Origin: Allium sativum
Taxonomy: Eukaryota; Streptophyta; Magnoliopsida; Asparagales; Amaryllidaceae
NCBI GenBank assembly: GCA_030737875.1
Contig: CM060911.1
Span: 108,914,625 to 108,978,624 of the forward strand
Length of the DNA stretch: 64,000 bases
Reading direction: 5' to 3'
Part shown: piece after piece, positions 60,396-64,000 of the stretch
Numbering within the stretch: position 1 is the stretch's first letter
Layout: each line of letters begins with the position of its first letter
Made by a program: the position numbers and the translations under genes
The notes under the pieces: generated by a model
The model's database searches: none
What the model saw: the letters and a program-made list of their open reading frames with translations, nothing else
Told to the model about the DNA's origin: nothing

Positions 60396-61064
60396 TCAAA
60401 GTTCATTGAGTGAAATTTATTAGTCTCATGCAATATGCATAAATTATTTGTAGCAAGCAAGATGTCATCAACATAAAGGACTAGATAAATAAACTTGCTC
60501 CCATTGATCTTTTGGTATAAACAATGATCAACTTTATTTTCCTTAATACCAAAAGACGTAATAATGATATTGAATTTAATATGCCATTGATGGGATGCTT
60601 GTTTAAGTCCATATATTGATTTCTTAAGTTTACACACCAATTAAACTTCTTCATCAAGATCTCCAATCAGAAAGGCTGTTTTCAGACCCATTTGATGCAT
60701 TTCCAAATGATAATAAGCTACTAATGTCATTATAATTCATAGTGAATCCTTTTTCGAAATAGGAGAAAATGTCTCCTTGTAGTTAACACCATATTTATGA
60801 GTGCAACCCTTGGCAACAAGTCTAGCTTTATATCGTTTGATATTACCACTCGTGTTTGGTTTTAAATACCCACTTGCATTCGACTCTTTTACACCCATGT
60901 GGTAACTCAGTGGTATCCCAAACTTCATTCTGTTGCATGGATTTCAGTTCTTCTTTCATGGCATTAATCCATTCCTTTGACTCTTTACTTTCTATAGCAT
61001 GTGAAAACGAAACTGGGTCCTTTGTGATTCTTATATCATAATCTGATTCTTGCAGGTAAACCAC
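60392..61064 (-). pseudogene. pol: Copia reverse transcriptase, broken
   Basis: Segments carry WINAMKEELKSMQQNEVWD, KARLVAKGCTHKYGVNYKET, KLKKSIYGLKQA and the active site YVDDILLA. At least two frame changes and a missing piece lie between 60640 and 60740. Confidence 0.85.
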
Positions 61065-61445
61065 ATAATCATTAGAAATAGCTGACCTACGATCTCTTTG
61101 AGATCTTATTAATGCTACTTTTTGTGGTTCATGCGCATCAACATTATGTAAGTCATTTCCTTCAAGAAGTACTTCTTCATTTATATGTTGTTCATCATCA
61201 TGTTGTTCTTCAACAACTGGAACAACATTTGGAGTAATAGTAGATAAAGGAACTATTCTAGGCAGTGTAACGTTTACCCCTGTTTCCTTTATTTCTACTA
61301 TTTCTCTTCTACTACTCCCACTGACTTCACCAATCTCAATGAATCTAGAATTACTAGTTTCTGTAATTCTTGGACTGTGATTAGGACAGTAAAACGCATA
61401 CCCTTTAGATTTTTCAGGGTAACCTAAGAAGTACCCACTAACTGT

Positions 61446-62241
61446 TCAAGAATCTAATTTCTTTTCATGTAGAATATAAATTCTCGCTTCCGCTGGACAA
61501 CCCCAAACATGCAAGTGTCTTAAGCTAGGTTTCTTGTTAGTTCGTAGTTCAAAAGGAATCTTTTGAACAGCTTTACTAGGAACCCTATTCAACAAATAAT
61601 TAGCGGTTTTAAGAGCATACGACCTCAAATTCTTAGGTAGTGTAGATTCTGTCGTTATACTCCTAATCATATCAAGTAACGTCCTATTGCGCATTTCTAC
61701 TACACCATTTTGCTGTGGTGTACCTGGCATTGTGTCTTGCGCACATATGCCATGACTTTCGAGGAATTTGCAAATGGACTTGGACACTGGCTTGACTCAT
61801 TATGTTTGCTATAGTATTCACCACCTCTATCAGACCATATGATTTTCACCATTTTATCGAATTGCCACTCAACTTCCTTTATAAACGTCTCAAGGACATT
61901 CACAGATTGAGATTTTTCATGAAGTAGATAGACATAACCATATCAGAAAAAATCATCAATAAAAGTGATGAATACTTTTCTCCATTAAAGGATGGAGTGT
62001 CCATAGGTCCGCAAACATCAGTGTGAATTATTTCAAGGAGCTGGCTTCTTCTAGTGGCTCCTTTCTTATTATTTTTGGTTTGTTTACTTTTAATACAATC
62101 CACACATAATTGTAGATCACTAATGTCCAAATTTGACAAAATTTCATTACTTACTAATCTCTCTTTGGATATGTAACCTAGTCTTTTATGCCATAAGAAA
62201 GAAGAATTTTCATTCAACATGTTATGTTTGCATCCAAACAT
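61446..62241 (-). pseudogene. pol: Copia integrase, broken
   Basis: Zinc-finger region WHKRLGYISKERL ... CVDCIKSKQTK, first core Asp in HTDVCGPMDTPS, second Asp in WSDRGGEYYS and the catalytic Glu in GTPQQNGVVEMRNRT. Frame changes occur near 61900 and 61750-61790. Confidence 0.85.
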
Positions 62242-62857
62242 TATTTACTACATTCAACAAGGAATTCACATAATTGTCATTCAGTTTCAATTTATATAAA
62301 CCATCAATTAGAATAATAGAACCAACATTATCAGCATTCTTATATAAATCTAAACAACCAGATCCAAACATATATCTCAAACTAGAAAAAACCAATTTAC
62401 TTACGGAAATAAGGTTTCTAGATAATGAAGGTACATAAAGGGTACTAAATAAGTCTAACGTATATCCATTTTCTAGAATTAGATGAGAAGTCACAATGCC
62501 TTCTATTGTGGATTTCATTTTGTTTCCCATAAAGACAAAATGTCCTTCGTTTGGATTTATAGTTTGGATCATAAAAAGTCCCTACACATTATTGGAAACA
62601 TGTGTTGTAGCACCAGTATCAAGCCACCATGTATTAATAGGAACTTCAACTAAATTTGATTCAAAACATACAAAAGGTAGATGATTACCTTTCTTTTGGA
62701 ACCAAGCTATCCTTTTCGGACGGTCATTTTGATAATGTTCTTTATTTTTACAGAAATGACATTTAACGTCCTTTAGTTCCTTCTTTTCCTTATCTTGTCC
62801 ATTCTTAGCAGGTGCCTTTTTCTTCTTGAAATGACTTGATTTTCCATTTTTTTTCAT
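62222..62857 (-). pseudogene. Copia nucleocapsid knuckle and protease, broken
   Basis: A knuckle CHFCKNKEHYQNDR lacks the last Cys (Arg instead). The protease motif WWLDTGATTHV follows, then a second frame (62572-62222) with the gag-pre-integrase region. A stop or shift lies near 62575-62582. Confidence 0.8.
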
Positions 62858-63478
62858 TACCAGTTTTATTACTCACAAAACTTACTCAGTGATTCACTTG
62901 ACTTTTCAAACGTCCTTCTTCTTGAACAAGTCTACTGGCCTATTCATTAACATTCCACTTATCCTTTAGTGTTATAGTTAATTTGAAAAGGTCCATATTC
63001 AAAAGGTAGTAAGTTCAGAATAAACTAGACAAGAAAAGAATCCTCAACTGTAAGCCCAATGGAGTTTAACCTTGCTGCAAGATTAGTCATCTCTATAAGT
63101 GTTCTTGCATAGTTCGCGACCCATCAATCTTCATGGTTGTGAGTTCTACCATAAGAGTACCAGTGAGTGACTTATCAAGTGAGCGAAAACGCTCTTCTAG
63201 AAACTGCATATATTCCTTAGCATTTTTTATTTGTAGAATTATTGACTTGATGTTGTTAGCAACAGTCATCTTGATAAGCAAAAGGCTCTATTACTATGTT
63301 CCCATGTTTTATGGTGTGATTTTTCTGTCTCGGTACTAGCTGCTGTAGGAGCAATAGGTTTATCCTCTAGGAGTGTCAAGTCAAGATCCTTAACACCTAA
63401 ATGGAAATTGACTTGTTCTATCCATTCAGAAAAATTAACACTAGTGAACAATGTAACAGATGAAGCATGTATAGTCAT
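62858..63478 (-). pseudogene. gag: Copia gag, broken
   Basis: Starts MTIHASSVTLFTSVNFSEWI at 63478 and continues in a second frame (63281-63093, ending near TTMKIDGSRTMQEHL). Frame breaks lie near 63270 and 63090. The leader from 63479 to the primer site at the window edge is non-coding. Confidence 0.7.
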
Positions 63479-64000
63479 AGGAAATACTGCAAATAAAAAT
63501 TGGAATAACTATAAGCTCATAACTGACGGGAATCAGATAGGCACATAACAGTATAATATTGCTCTCCTTTAGGTGGATACTATCTTATACTTAACATAAT
63601 TAAATACCAAAACATAAGTGAGTAATAATATATTCAATTAAATAGAACCAACATCTTTGGATGATCAATATTTATTTAATCAAAATATCTATTATACTTC
63701 ATCATGTCAACTAGTTATAGAACAAGACTTTCCTTTGGGTAAGTTCTCATGTTCTATCATTAGAGACGCCAGTTATTTTTTATTGGTATAATTATAACTT
63801 GCTATTTCTATCAATAATTATTATGTCACTTATGCACTAAATGATTATTCTGATTTTGACCACTTTGGTGATTAACAAAATCATAAATCGCATGTGCATA
63901 AATGACTTATTACACATACTCAATTAAACGTCATGAGTAAAGCATAGAATAGATCAATTGCAATCATAGGAAATATTCAGTTATTGGTATGCTCTAATAC

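Larger units (their letters stand above)
58568..64000 (-). mobile_element. Ty1/copia retrotransposon, decayed, 5' LTR beyond the window
   Basis: Minus-strand order gag, protease, integrase, reverse transcriptase, RNase H (integrase before RT) is diagnostic of copia. The 3' LTR starts at 59164 on the sense strand. The sequence GTATTAGAGC at the very right edge (64000-63991) fits a Met-tRNA-type primer site missing only its first bases, so the 5' LTR should begin just outside the window. The lower limit 58568 is a guess from a TGTACA terminus. Pol is in many short frames with shifts and stops. Confidence 0.8.

Overview
This is plant nuclear DNA made almost entirely of nested and tandem LTR retrotransposons. 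Evidence: Ty3/gypsy chromoviruses with initiator-Met-tRNA primer sites and C-terminal chromodomains, one decayed Ty1/copia element, AT-rich spacers, and a frameshifted exon resembling the plant BODYGUARD hydrolase family. No intact host gene is visible. The window fits an intergenic region of a large, repeat-rich flowering-plant genome; I cannot name the species.

Layout. (1) 1-14883: an older minus-strand chromovirus (called 'outer'), whose gag is cut at 617 by a younger plus-strand chromovirus (element 1, 618-11932, target duplication GGTTC). Element 1 has 3.08-kb LTRs and full-length gag-pol interrupted only by one in-frame TGA. (2) 14884-18210: spacer with a BODYGUARD-like pseudo-exon at 16934-17251. 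(3) 18211-28013: minus-strand chromovirus (element 2, target duplication GTTTA), LTRs about 2.5 kb, pol broken by two stops and one frameshift. (4) 28014-30064: spacer and a CACTA-like subterminal repeat region. (5) 30070-34211: a 4.1-kb solo LTR (target duplication CTACA) related to the outer element and element 1. (6) 35139-57782: three 6.85-kb LTRs alternating with two 1,040-bp non-coding internal regions, flanked as one unit by the target duplication GTAAT. This is a very large, non-autonomous (LARD-like) retroelement that has become an LTR-internal-LTR-internal-LTR array, inserted into what reads as the last exon of an unidentified gene. (7) 58568-64000: a decayed minus-strand copia element whose primer site lies exactly at the right edge of the window.

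How it fits together: all gypsy-type elements share the same ends (TGTAAC... to ...CACA on the sense strand), Met-tRNA-type primer sites and a purine tract. The non-autonomous array has no protein genes, so it presumably depended on chromovirus enzymes such as those of elements 1 and 2.

The most notable signal is RNA-like structure in the non-coding parts. The three related LTR families each carry a tandem pair of about 100-nt hairpins whose stems change sequence while staying complementary. Elements 1, 2 and the array share a 7-bp stem with a GGGA loop just before the purine tract, again with compensatory changes. The array and the solo LTR carry further repeated hairpin modules.
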